Below are positions 50,571 to 59,579 of a stretch of DNA of 64,000 nucleotides, one piece after another; positions within the stretch are counted from its first letter, which is position 1; every line of letters starts with the position of its first letter. The notes beneath the pieces are model-generated. The model saw only the letters and a list, made by a program, of their open reading frames with translations. It was not told where the DNA came from and made no database searches. The DNA is from Litorilituus sediminis (GTDB lineage Bacteria; Pseudomonadota; Gammaproteobacteria; Enterobacterales; Alteromonadaceae): assembly GCF_004295665.1 (NCBI RefSeq), contig NZ_CP034759.1, positions 4,092,001-4,156,000 of the forward strand, in the 5' to 3' direction. The position numbers and the translations under genes were made by a program.

Positions 50571-50601
50571 TAATTGTAGCCCCATATGGCGACTACAATT
50601 A
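50571..50601 (-). promoter_or_regulatory. Stem-loop at the 5' end of the hsp20 leader
   Basis: TAATTGTAG and CTACAATTA pair perfectly around 13 bases. Given the sigma-32 promoter, the transcript would begin at or just inside this stem, so it probably protects the 5' end of the long leader. Confidence 0.45.
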
Positions 50602-50604
50602 TAA

Positions 50605-50632
50605 AGATGGGGTGGGGAAAATTGTTTTCAAG
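50605..50632 (-). promoter_or_regulatory. Sigma-32 (heat-shock) promoter for ibpA
   Basis: The minus strand reads CTTGAAA, 13 bases, then CCCCATCT, an almost exact match to the sigma-32 consensus. It directs transcription toward ibpA. Confidence 0.8.
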
Positions 50633-50665
50633 TAAAAAATGAAAATAATTTTTAAGTGACTGAAA

Positions 50666-51334
50666 TTAAAGCGTGTTATTGTCAGCTTCTGGCTTTTCTT
50701 CTGCAGGTGTTGGCTCGACAACTAAAACGGGTGCAATGTTTTTTACTTCAGCAAGTGCTTTATCATAGTCAGGATGTTGTGAGATATTTTCAACAAGCTC
50801 TTTATAAGCGACTTTTCCCTGACTATCGATAATAAAAATAGCGCGGGTTAATAAGCCCATATCTTTAATTAATAGGCCGTATTTAGCACCAAAATCTCGC
50901 CATACTGAGTCAGAAAGTACTTTAATATTTTCTACTTTTTCTGCCTTACAAAAGCGTTTTTGTGCAAAGGGTAAATCATTACTAATTGTTAGTATGGTGA
51001 TGTTTTCAGGAAGCTTAGCTGATTCTTCATTAAAGCGTTTGGTTTGTAATGAACATACGCCAGTATCTAAACTGGGTACCACTGAGATCAGCACGGTTTG
51101 CTCGGTAAAGTCAGTTAATGCTATCGGGGCAAAGTTTTTATCAACCACTTTAAAGTTTGGCGCTTTCTCGCCAATGTTGACTTGCGTGCCTAGCAAGGTG
51201 ACATATTTATCACCCGCTTTAACCAAGTTTTGTGTGGCATCAAGTGTTTCTGCTGTAAAAGTCTGCGCTGCTGCTTGGCTAGCCCAGAAGCTAACAGTTA
51301 AAAATAAAGCTGAGATTGAGGTAGATAATTTCAT
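50666..51334 (-). CDS. tpx: Exported thiol peroxidase (Tpx type, atypical 2-Cys peroxiredoxin)
   Basis: A 222-residue peroxiredoxin that reduces hydroperoxides. The peroxidatic Cys 94 lies in VVPSLDTGVCSLQTKRFN and the resolving Cys 129 in PFAQKRFCKAE, the Tpx spacing. A clear signal peptide (residues 1-23, LFLTVSFWASQAAAQ) and an acidic C-terminal extension (about 20 residues, EPTPAEEKPEADNNTL) distinguish it from the usual cytoplasmic Tpx of about 165 residues. It should act in the periplasm and would need a periplasmic thiol donor. The promoter region overlaps none of the ibpA signals. Confidence 0.88.
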   Translation of the reverse strand: MKLSTSISALFLTVSFWASQAAAQTFTAETLDATQNLVKAGDKYVTLLGTQVNIGEKAPNFKVVDKNFAPIALTDFTEQTVLISVVPSLDTGVCSLQTKRFNEESAKLPENITILTISNDLPFAQKRFCKAEKVENIKVLSDSVWRDFGAKYGLLIKDMGLLTRAIFIIDSQGKVAYKELVENISQHPDYDKALAEVKNIAPVLVVEPTPAEEKPEADNNTL

Positions 51335-51571
51335 GGTTAGTTGAAATAATTAAACTATAGGTAGCAAGAGTTTAACGTGTTCATTGCATTAATTCCATGA
51401 TTGTAACTTTTAGCTATTGTTTTTTATTTTTAATACTCTAAGGTTAGCTATATAGCTTGGGTTAATTCAGCATTATAGTGCTGCTCCCTTGTTAGGTTAT
51501 TTATCGCAAAGAGCCGCTTGGTTTTTTCACTCGATTGTTAGTTCGTCGTTTATTGAGGGTCTGTTTTATTT

Positions 51572-52723
51572 ATGTCTACTAAGTTACTGATTTGTGATGA
51601 CTCTAATATGGCGCGTAAACAGGTAGCGCGTTCGCTGCCTGATGGCTGGGATGTCGATGTTAGCTTTGCCAATAATGGTATAGAGGGGATTGCCGCCATT
51701 AAAGCGGGCAAAGGTGATGTGCTATTACTTGATTTAAACATGCCAGAAATGGATGGTTATCAGGTGCTTGAAACTATTCTTAAAGAAGACTTGCCGACAC
51801 TGACTATCGTTATATCAGGAGATATTCAACCTGAAGCTCATCAGCGTGTTACCAGTATGGGGGCACTCGATTTTATTCAAAAACCAGTTAATAAAGAAAC
51901 TTTAACGCAAGTACTGCTTTCTTACGGTGTCTTTACTCAAGATGAGCAAGGTCAGGCTGAGGCCGCTAATAGTGAGTCTAGCAAGCCAAGTGTTGAACAA
52001 AGTAAAGTTGAAGTTGCCACAAGCAAGCCTGATAAAGTCGTGACAAGCTCACCGGCAGCAGAAAAGGTTGTTGCTACGCCTGCGCCGATAGTTATCGAAG
52101 AGCTAGAAGATGATAAGCCTGAAGTGAGCTTGTCTTCAGATATGCGCGATTGTTATCAAGAAATTGCTAATGTCGCTATGGGGCGAGCAGGTGATTTACT
52201 GGCGCGTTTACTGAATGTTTTTGTGCAATTGCCTATTCCTAATGTGAATTTTATTGAAGTTAGTGAATTAAGCATGGCATTAAAAGATGTTGAAGTGAAT
52301 GAGAGTACTTCGGGTATTTGCCAAGGTTTTATTAGCTCAGGTATTTCTGGTGAGGCCTTGTTGATCTTAAATGATTCTAGCTTTAAAGATGTTGCCTCTT
52401 TGATGAACTATCAATATGACGCACAAATGGGCACTGAATTAGAGCTACTAATGGATTTGGCAAATGTGTTAATAGGTGCATGTTTAAAAGGCGTTTCAGA
52501 GCAGTTAGATATTCAATTTAGTCAAGGTCATCCTGAAGTTCTGGGTCAACATAGGAAAATTTCTGAGTTGATTGCTAACAATGCCAATAAATGGAAAAAA
52601 ACCTTAGCAATAGAAATTAGTTATAGTATTGAAAATTACCCTATAAAGTGTGATTTACTTTTATTATTTACTGAAAAGTCGATGATAACGCTAAATAACA
52701 AGCTATCTTATCTGCTTGATTAA
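51572..52723 (+). CDS. Response regulator with C-terminal CheC-type phosphatase domain
   Basis: A 383-residue two-part protein. The receiver (residues 1-125) has CDDSN, the phospho-Asp in LLLDLNMPEMDGY and Lys in FIQKPVNKE. A Pro/Ser/Glu-rich linker (about 128-185) leads to a CheC/CheX/FliY-like domain. This domain shows two copies of the phosphatase pattern E-x2-N-x22-P: YQEIANVAMG...P in full, and DLANVLIG...P with Asp for Glu. The domain may dephosphorylate its own or another receiver. The gene is 47 bases upstream of a PAS-GGDEF diguanylate cyclase, suggesting a signalling pair. Confidence 0.85.
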   Translation: MSTKLLICDDSNMARKQVARSLPDGWDVDVSFANNGIEGIAAIKAGKGDVLLLDLNMPEMDGYQVLETILKEDLPTLTIVISGDIQPEAHQRVTSMGALDFIQKPVNKETLTQVLLSYGVFTQDEQGQAEAANSESSKPSVEQSKVEVATSKPDKVVTSSPAAEKVVATPAPIVIEELEDDKPEVSLSSDMRDCYQEIANVAMGRAGDLLARLLNVFVQLPIPNVNFIEVSELSMALKDVEVNESTSGICQGFISSGISGEALLILNDSSFKDVASLMNYQYDAQMGTELELLMDLANVLIGACLKGVSEQLDIQFSQGHPEVLGQHRKISELIANNANKWKKTLAIEISYSIENYPIKCDLLLLFTEKSMITLNNKLSYLLD

Positions 52724-52770
52724 TTGGCCTATCATAATAGCGTTAGTTTATGGGGTTACGGGATTAAATC

Positions 52771-53736
52771 ATGACATTAGAGTCGTCGCAATTAAATGAA
52801 TTACACTGGTTGATGGAGATGTTGCATAACATTGATGTTGGCTTAGTTGTGCTTGATAAAGATTATAAGATTCAAATATTTAATGGCTTTATGGAAAATC
52901 ATTCTGGTTTGTTACCCAGAGAAGTAAAAGGACAACTATTGTTCGACTTGTTTGATGAGATCCCACAAGATTGGTTTAAACGCAAAGCAGAGTCGGTTTT
53001 CTTATTAAAAAACAAAGCATTCACAATTTGGGAACAAAGACCTTATCTATTCAAATTTGAAAGTTATAGACCAGTAACGGGTAGTGCTGAGTTTATGTAT
53101 CAAAATACCACGTTTATTCCGCTATTGTCGGCATCTGGTGAGGTTACGCATTTATGTTTACTGGTTTATGATGTAACCGATACGGCTATTCATAAGCAAA
53201 GTTTAGAGTTGGCTAACCAAGAACTTGCGGTGTTAAGTCAAACAGATGGCTTAACTAAGCTATTTAATCGTAATCATTGGGAGCATTGTTTACAGGCTGA
53301 ATATAAGCGCTGGAGTCGAAGTCACCACGCTAGCTCTTTAGTGATGCTAGATATAGATCATTTTAAAAATGTTAATGATAGCTACGGCCATATGGTGGGC
53401 GATGAGGTGATTCGTCACTTATCTGATTTAATTCGCTCTCATGTACGAGAAACTGATGTCTCTGGTCGTTACGGTGGTGAAGAGTTTGCCATATTGCTTT
53501 CTGATACTGATTTATCAAACGCTAAGATTTTTGCTGAGCGTTTACGTAAGGAAGTTGCAAGTTCAGTTGTTAAGCATAATGATATTGATATTCAATACAC
53601 TATCAGTATCGGTATCGCGGAAGTCGAGAAAACTCTCAGTAATTATGAAGCTTGGATTGAATGTGCTGATGCAGCTTTGTACCGCGCAAAAGAAGGCGGT
53701 CGAAATCAAGTGTGCTTATACCCTAAGCAAACTTGA
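52771..53736 (+). CDS. PAS-GGDEF diguanylate cyclase
   Basis: A 321-residue soluble cyclase that makes cyclic di-GMP from GTP. A PAS domain covers about 12-135 (NIDVGLVVLDKDYKIQIFN, LFDEIPQDWF). A short coiled linker leads to the GGDEF domain (about 150-318): LTKLFNRNHW, DIDHFKNVND, active site GGEEF (235-239), and the inhibitory I-site RETD (226-229) five residues before it. The terminal AALYRAKEGGRNQV is typical. It follows the receiver-CheC gene by 47 bases, so the latter probably controls it. Confidence 0.92.
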   Translation: MTLESSQLNELHWLMEMLHNIDVGLVVLDKDYKIQIFNGFMENHSGLLPREVKGQLLFDLFDEIPQDWFKRKAESVFLLKNKAFTIWEQRPYLFKFESYRPVTGSAEFMYQNTTFIPLLSASGEVTHLCLLVYDVTDTAIHKQSLELANQELAVLSQTDGLTKLFNRNHWEHCLQAEYKRWSRSHHASSLVMLDIDHFKNVNDSYGHMVGDEVIRHLSDLIRSHVRETDVSGRYGGEEFAILLSDTDLSNAKIFAERLRKEVASSVVKHNDIDIQYTISIGIAEVEKTLSNYEAWIECADAALYRAKEGGRNQVCLYPKQT

Positions 53737-53753
53737 TTTACTTAACTAAAAAC

Positions 53754-55316
53754 TTAATTTAATTGTCTAGCGCTAATGCCTTTAATGATCATTAAAGGCA
53801 TTAGTATCATTAGCGATAAAATCAGCTGAGGCCATTGGCTATAAGGCGTCTTTCCTGTCACTATGTCTAATTGAGCTTTTAATACTGCCTGTTCAAATTG
53901 TGGAATAATTCCTGTTACCTGTCCGAAATGATCAACGACCGCAGTGATACCTGTATTTGTTGAGCGAAGTAAAGGGCGACCAAATTCTAGTGCGCGCATT
54001 CTTGCTATATCTAAATGTTGGTGTGGGCCATGTGAATCACCAAACCAAGCATCATTACTTACGGTAAGTAATATATCAGTATTGTCAGTTAAGTTAGCCG
54101 CTAGTTGATGTGGAAAGGCTATTTCGAAGCAAATTAAAGGCAAAATTGCTAAGCCATTTGCTTGAAGGTTAGCCTGTACATAATCTCCACGAGAAAAAGA
54201 TGACATCGGCAGGTTAAAAAACGGCGCTAAAGGCCTTAACCACGCTTGAAAGGGGACAAACTCACCAATAGGCAACAGATGGTTTTTATAATAGCGATTA
54301 TTGTGATTGTAATAATAGCCTTGTTCATTGTTTGAAGAAGTGTTTCCTAGGGTAATGAGTGCGTTAAAATACTCTTTTGTTTCAAAGTTATAGTTAATTA
54401 TACCTGTGATAATCGTACTGTTATTTAGTATGGCTGAGCTATTTACTGTGCTTAAATAGTCTTGCACGGTTGGCTCTAAAGCAGGTATTGCTGATTCAGG
54501 CCAAATAATTAAATCGGCATCATAGTTTACTCGAGTTAAATCGAGGTACTTAAGCATAGTGGGCCATTCATTTTCAGGTTGCCACTTCATTGATTGCTCT
54601 ATATTGCCTTGAATAAGCGCTGTTTTTAGCTTCTCTCCTGTTGCGGTTACCCAAGTCGTTTTAGCAAACACGAATGTTGCGATACCTATGGTCATAAGCA
54701 CGAGTGTAGAGGGGATAATATTACTAGCAACATTTGCTTCTATTTTTACTCTATTGGCGCTAATAATGAGATAAAGCGAAATATTAATCAGCAGAATAAT
54801 CGCGGTAATACCAACTTCACCAATCACAGGCGCAAAGTGTGCAAGTGGACTATCAATTTGGCTATAGCCAAGCGATAACCAAGGAAAGCCTGTTAAAACC
54901 ACAGAGCGTAAATATTCTGAGAGTAACCAAAATGAAGGCAGCAACCAGAGTTTATTATTTGAGTTTGAGAAACGCTGAGTTAAGTAACAGGCTAATGCTG
55001 GGAAAAGCGCTAAATAAAGGCAAAGCAATAGCATCAGCAGCAGTGAAATAGCTAACGGCAAGCCGCCAAACTGATCAATACTGACATGAACCCAGCTAAT
55101 ACCGCTAGCAAACCAGCCAAAAGCAAAAATAAAGCCGTACTTAAACGCTTCTTTATTGCTTTTGGCGCGATAAAGGCAGTGCACTAGCCCTAAAGGTAAA
55201 CATAAGGCGAGCCACCAAAGTGAAAAAGGCGCATATGCCAAGACTAAACTAAAGCCTGAAATAAAACATAACCAGTTAGCTTTATTAATAAAGGCGTCTT
55301 TAACTGCATTAATCAT
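53754..55316 (-). CDS. lnt: Apolipoprotein N-acyltransferase
   Basis: A 520-residue inner-membrane enzyme adding the third acyl chain to lipoproteins. About six N-terminal membrane segments are followed by a periplasmic nitrilase-like domain. The catalytic triad positions are Glu in IIWPESAIPALE, Lys in YYKNHLLPIGEFVPF and Cys in LPLICFEIAFP. It is the last gene of the miaB-ybeZ-ybeY-corC-lnt unit, 15 bases after the corC homologue. Confidence 0.95.
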   Translation of the reverse strand: MINAVKDAFINKANWLCFISGFSLVLAYAPFSLWWLALCLPLGLVHCLYRAKSNKEAFKYGFIFAFGWFASGISWVHVSIDQFGGLPLAISLLLMLLLCLYLALFPALACYLTQRFSNSNNKLWLLPSFWLLSEYLRSVVLTGFPWLSLGYSQIDSPLAHFAPVIGEVGITAIILLINISLYLIISANRVKIEANVASNIIPSTLVLMTIGIATFVFAKTTWVTATGEKLKTALIQGNIEQSMKWQPENEWPTMLKYLDLTRVNYDADLIIWPESAIPALEPTVQDYLSTVNSSAILNNSTIITGIINYNFETKEYFNALITLGNTSSNNEQGYYYNHNNRYYKNHLLPIGEFVPFQAWLRPLAPFFNLPMSSFSRGDYVQANLQANGLAILPLICFEIAFPHQLAANLTDNTDILLTVSNDAWFGDSHGPHQHLDIARMRALEFGRPLLRSTNTGITAVVDHFGQVTGIIPQFEQAVLKAQLDIVTGKTPYSQWPQLILSLMILMPLMIIKGISARQLN

Positions 55317-55331
55317 TGGGGAACTTATCAG

Positions 55332-56210
55332 TTAGTCACTAATTTTGCCGTTAATTTCATGGTCTTTAGCAACGGTAACCTGTAACATTTGCATGCGTCT
55401 GCTATCTGCGTTAATTACCTTAAATTCAAAGTGATCTAAGGTAATTTGCTCACCCTTTTTCGGCATATGATTAAATTCATGCAAGACAATACCGCCAATG
55501 GTATCGGCATCTTCAGGGTTGAAATCACTATTGAAAAACTCATTGAAGTCAGCGAGTTCAGTTAAGGCTCTCACTAAGTAAACGCTACCAGCCAAATGTT
55601 TGATATCTTCTTCGATATCATCATCGGTTTCATCTTCAATTTCACCAACAATTTGCTCTAAAATATCTTCAATGGTAACAACGCCAGAAACGCCGCCGTA
55701 TTCATCTACGACTAATGCCATATGATAGCGATTTGAGCGAAATTCTTTTAATAGCGGCTCTAACTTTTTACTTTCAGGAACAATAATGGCTGGTCTAATA
55801 ATATCTTTTAGGCTTAATTCTTCATCATTGGCATTAAAACCAAAGGCTAAAAGGTCTTTAGCAAGTAAAATACCATCAACGTGATCAATATCTTCATTGA
55901 CGACAGGAAATCGTGAATGACCGGACTCTAATATAATAGGTAAGAATTGTTCAAGACTTTGGTTTCTATCTATGGTGACCATTTGTGAGCGTGGGATCAT
56001 GATTTCGCGCACTCGCATTTCAGAAACCTCTAGCACACCTTCGATCATCTGCTTAGTATCTGGATTAATGAGCTCTCTTTCTTGAGCATCGAGTAATACT
56101 TCAACTAATTCATCTTTATTTTTCGGCTCTGGCGTAAATACTTGAATGATTTTATTCAAGATAGATTTATTGGCAGCGCCGTTAGTAGAGTGGGGATTGT
56201 CTTCGCTCAT
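55332..56210 (-). CDS. corC: CorC/YbeX, CBS-domain protein
   Basis: A 292-residue cytoplasmic protein. Two CBS domains cover about 66-195 (VREIMIPRSQMVTIDRNQSLEQFLPIILESGHSRFPV, then PLLKEFRSNRYHMALVVDEYGGVSGVVTIEDILEQIVGEIEDE). A transporter-associated CorC_HlyC domain follows (about 210-285). There are no membrane segments. Links to magnesium/cobalt efflux and ribosome function are reported for YbeX. It lies between ybeY and lnt as in E. coli, 41 bases from ybeY. Confidence 0.94.
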   Translation of the reverse strand: MSEDNPHSTNGAANKSILNKIIQVFTPEPKNKDELVEVLLDAQERELINPDTKQMIEGVLEVSEMRVREIMIPRSQMVTIDRNQSLEQFLPIILESGHSRFPVVNEDIDHVDGILLAKDLLAFGFNANDEELSLKDIIRPAIIVPESKKLEPLLKEFRSNRYHMALVVDEYGGVSGVVTIEDILEQIVGEIEDETDDDIEEDIKHLAGSVYLVRALTELADFNEFFNSDFNPEDADTIGGIVLHEFNHMPKKGEQITLDHFEFKVINADSRRMQMLQVTVAKDHEINGKISD

Positions 56211-56251
56211 AGAGCTTCAATATTTCCTGTATTGTTAATAAATATGCTGAG

Positions 56252-56716
56252 TTATTGCGGCAAATAAGGGTTATTTATGCCTAATTTCGCCAAAATTGCA
56301 ATCTCTAATGATTCCATTTCTTCAGCTTCTGTGTCACTTATATGATCAAAGCCAACTAAATGCAAGCATCCATGAGTAACCATATGCGCCCAATGATCAA
56401 ATAAGGCTTTGTTTTGGTTTTTTGCTTCATCAGCAACCACTTGGCTACATATGACTAAATCACCTAGTAAATTGAGTTCAATACCTTCTGGTACTTCAAA
56501 AGGAAAAGAAAGTACGTTGGTTGGTTTATCTTTATCTCGATACTGGGCGTTTAACTGTTGGCTTTCATTGCTATCAACAACTCTGATGGTTAGCTCAAAT
56601 GCTTTATCTGAGCTAGCCACGTGAGTTAAAGCGGTATCAACCCATAATTGAAAGTCTTGCGCTGACGGCAATGGGCTAAATTCACTAGCAATTTGAATAT
56701 CAAGGGTATTATGCAT
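56252..56716 (-). CDS. ybeY: Endoribonuclease YbeY (rRNA maturation)
   Basis: A 154-residue zinc RNase acting in 16S rRNA 3' processing and ribosome quality control. The metal motif is [11 protein letters not shown] (HxxxHxxxxxH), with the conserved Arg in [15 protein letters not shown] chose ATG at 56716, which overlaps the stop of ybeZ by eight bases; an in-frame ATG seven codons upstream would overlap by 29. Operon partner of ybeZ. Confidence 0.94.
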   Translation of the reverse strand: MHNTLDIQIASEFSPLPSAQDFQLWVDTALTHVASSDKAFELTIRVVDSNESQQLNAQYRDKDKPTNVLSFPFEVPEGIELNLLGDLVICSQVVADEAKNQNKALFDHWAHMVTHGCLHLVGFDHISDTEAEEMESLEIAILAKLGINNPYLPQ

Positions 56717-57812
56717 CGCCTTGCTCTTCTTGATCATTCTCTTTTGCTTTGTTTTCTTTTTGTTCCGCTTTTCTTGCTTGTTCTTTTTGCTGTTTGATGC
56801 GATTTATTTTTTGATCAAAGCGATCATAGGCTTCAACAATACGTGCAACTACAGGGTGACGAACCACATCTTTAGATTGGAAGAAGTTAAAGCTGATGCC
56901 ATCAATATCTTGCAGTACTTCAATGGCATGACGTAAACCGGATGATTGATGACGTGGTAAGTCCACTTGGGTGATATCGCCCGTGATTACCGCACGTGAA
57001 TTAAAGCCAATACGTGTTAAGAACATTTTCATTTGCTCTACTGTGGTATTTTGGCTTTCATCAAGAATAACAAAAGCATCATTAAGGGTTCTACCACGCA
57101 TATAGGCAAGCGGAGCAATTTCAATGACATTGCGCTCAATTAATTTTTCAACCTTTTCAAAGCCTAGCATTTCAAATAGGGCATCGTATAAAGGTCTAAG
57201 ATAAGGATCTATCTTTTGTGATAGGTCACCTGGAAGAAAGCCAAGTTTTTCGCCGGCTTCAACCGCAGGTCTTGTTAATAAAATTCGGCGAATTTCTTGT
57301 CGCTCAAGGGCATCAACTGCACAAGCAACCGCTAGGTATGTTTTACCAGTACCCGCAACGCCAATGCCAAAGCTAATATCATTCGTTAAGATATTTTGCA
57401 CATAAGCTTGTTGGTTGCCATTACGAGGCTTTACCGTACCGCGTTTGGTTTTAATGGTCATCATTTCTTGGTATTTAGCGTCGAGATCATTGCTGGCAGT
57501 GCTTTGTTCGTCATCTTGTTCAAGCACTTTGGCATCAAGTATCGCTAAATGCACCATTTCTGGTGTTACAGGCTTGCTTTGACCTTTAACTTCTTGGGTC
57601 TCAATATAAAGATCTTTAAGCAACTTAATTACGGCCAGACAGTTTAGCTCGTTGCCGACAATAGTAAAGTGGTGGCCTCGATAGCTTATTTCTACGCCTA
57701 AACGACGCTCAATGGTCTTTAGGTTGTCATCCATTGGGCCGGCTAAATTTGCCTGTCGGTAATTATCGACAGGCAAAAGTTCAAATTGATGCTTACTAGC
57801 TGATTGAGTCAA
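56709..57812 (-). CDS. ybeZ: PhoH-family ATPase YbeZ
   Basis: A 367-residue cytoplasmic NTPase/RNA helicase-like protein. An N-terminal KH-like region precedes the PhoH domain with Walker [23 protein letters not shown] (Walker B) and [13 protein letters not shown] highly charged coiled tail follows ([18 protein letters not shown]). It works with YbeY in RNA processing. The start is TTG with AAAGG some 11 bases upstream. miaB lies 37 bases upstream. Confidence 0.94.
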   Translation of the reverse strand: MTQSASKHQFELLPVDNYRQANLAGPMDDNLKTIERRLGVEISYRGHHFTIVGNELNCLAVIKLLKDLYIETQEVKGQSKPVTPEMVHLAILDAKVLEQDDEQSTASNDLDAKYQEMMTIKTKRGTVKPRNGNQQAYVQNILTNDISFGIGVAGTGKTYLAVACAVDALERQEIRRILLTRPAVEAGEKLGFLPGDLSQKIDPYLRPLYDALFEMLGFEKVEKLIERNVIEIAPLAYMRGRTLNDAFVILDESQNTTVEQMKMFLTRIGFNSRAVITGDITQVDLPRHQSSGLRHAIEVLQDIDGISFNFFQSKDVVRHPVVARIVEAYDRFDQKINRIKQQKEQARKAEQKENKAKENDQEEQGDA

Positions 57813-57849
57813 TGTGGTTAATACCTTTATGTTTTGTTCGCTTTACGCA

Positions 57850-59292
57850 TTAAGGCGTAAATGTACCAACACCTAAATCATCTAAATGACTAGGCTTACT
57901 TTGGTGATGATTGTTGGCTAAAATGTCAGCAGGAGAGTGAGCAATACGCAAACCCATTTCACTTTCTTGGCGGACTAATTCACCGCGAAGTGAATTTGAG
58001 TAGACGTCGGTAATTTTTACATCAACAAATTGACCAATTGTGCTGTGTGGACCAACAAAGTTAACGATACGGTTATTTTCTGTACGTCCTCTAAGCTCCA
58101 TTGGATTTTTCTTTGATGGACCTTCTACCAAGATACGTTGCTCTGTATTGAGCATTTGACGGGCAATACGTAATGCTTGTTGGCTGATTCTATCTTGTAA
58201 GATTTGTAAACGCTGCTTTTTAACTTCATCGCTAATGTCATCAGGTAAATCTGCTGCTGGTGTACCTGGGCGCGCACTGTAGATAAAGCTAAAGCTTAAA
58301 TCAAAATCTACTGCTTTAATTAAGTCCATTGTCGCTGTGAAGTCTTCATCGGTTTCACCTGGGAAGCCGACGATAAAGTCTGATGACATGCAAAGCTCTG
58401 GGCGTACCTTCTTAAGTTTACGAATTTGTGATTTATATTCTAGCGCCGTATGACCACGCTTCATTTGCATTAATATTCTATCAGCACCACTTTGTACTGG
58501 TAGGTGCAGATGATTTACCAGCTCTGGCACATCAGCGTAGGCATCAATAATATCGTCGGTAAATTCAACCGGGTGAGAAGTGGTGTAACGTATACGGTCA
58601 ATGCCGTCTATGGTTGCCACTAAGCGAATCAGATCTGCAAAACGACAGATGCTGCCATCATGCATTTCACCACGATAAGCGTTTACGTTCTGTCCAAGTA
58701 AGTTAACTTCACGTACGCCTTGCTCTGCAAGTTGGGCAATTTCATAGAGTACATCATCAAGAGGGCGGCTCACTTCTTCACCGCGTGTGTAAGGGACAAC
58801 GCAGAAGGTACAATATTTACTACAACCTTCCATAATCGAGACAAACGCCGTTGCACCTTCCGCTACTGGCTCAGGTAAACGGTCAAATTTTTCAATTTCA
58901 GGAAAGCTAACATCAACAATTGGGCTGCTTGAGCGTTGTAGCTGGTTTAGCATTTCAGGCAAACGGTGTAAGGTTTGCGGGCCAAAGACCATGTCAACGA
59001 AAGGAGCACGCTGGCGAATGGCATCACCTTCTTGTGATGCGACACAGCCACCAACACCAATTAATAAATCTGGCTTAGTGTCTTTTAATGTTTTCCAGCG
59101 ACCTAATTGATGAAAAACTTTCTCTTGCGCTTTTTCACGGATAGAGCAAGTGTTCAGTAGAATAACGTCAGCATCCTCAGCTTCTTCAGCAAGGGAATAA
59201 CCGTGAGTTGAATCTAATAATTCTGCTATCTTTTGCGAGTCATACTCGTTCATTTGACAGCCCCAGGTTTTGATATATAGCTTTTTACTCAT
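57850..59292 (-). CDS. miaB: tRNA-2-methylthio-N6-dimethylallyladenosine synthase
   Basis: A 480-residue radical SAM methylthiotransferase converting i6A37 to ms2i6A37 in tRNA. The N-terminal UPF0004 domain has the three cluster cysteines ([31 protein letters not shown]). The radical SAM cysteines are in [18 protein letters not shown], and a C-terminal TRAM domain covers about 380-445. The length is normal, with a short extra tail. It is the first gene of the five-gene unit ending in lnt. Confidence 0.96.
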   Translation of the reverse strand: MSKKLYIKTWGCQMNEYDSQKIAELLDSTHGYSLAEEAEDADVILLNTCSIREKAQEKVFHQLGRWKTLKDTKPDLLIGVGGCVASQEGDAIRQRAPFVDMVFGPQTLHRLPEMLNQLQRSSSPIVDVSFPEIEKFDRLPEPVAEGATAFVSIMEGCSKYCTFCVVPYTRGEEVSRPLDDVLYEIAQLAEQGVREVNLLGQNVNAYRGEMHDGSICRFADLIRLVATIDGIDRIRYTTSHPVEFTDDIIDAYADVPELVNHLHLPVQSGADRILMQMKRGHTALEYKSQIRKLKKVRPELCMSSDFIVGFPGETDEDFTATMDLIKAVDFDLSFSFIYSARPGTPAADLPDDISDEVKKQRLQILQDRISQQALRIARQMLNTEQRILVEGPSKKNPMELRGRTENNRIVNFVGPHSTIGQFVDVKITDVYSNSLRGELVRQESEMGLRIAHSPADILANNHHQSKPSHLDDLGVGTFTP

Positions 59293-59376
59293 TTACTTCT
59301 ACTCTTGGCTTATGCGCTAAATTACACTATTTTCACGATGGCTCAGATGAAAAAATCGTCTCTGGCCAATAAATGG

Positions 59377-59391
59377 AGGCGTATTTTATAC
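59377..59391. repeat. 15-base intergenic motif, second copy
   Basis: AGGCGTATTTTATAC occurs here and, identically, at 20228-20242. Both are in intergenic DNA. The motif includes a TATAC half and could be part of promoters, but no role is known to me. Confidence 0.4.
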
Positions 59392-59579
59392 CAATTTAAA
59401 GCTGATATCGAATTTATCGATAAACTTATTTATGAAACTAGTTTGTGTGAACCTTTAATCCGTTCTGGACATTAACGCTAACTTGATATTAAACAAATTT
59501 GTTTTTAGGCCTTGGTGCTAGTATCTGGGGGATTCTGCTTTTTTTATTACTATGGACTTGTCTTGGAAGCATCGAAAAG

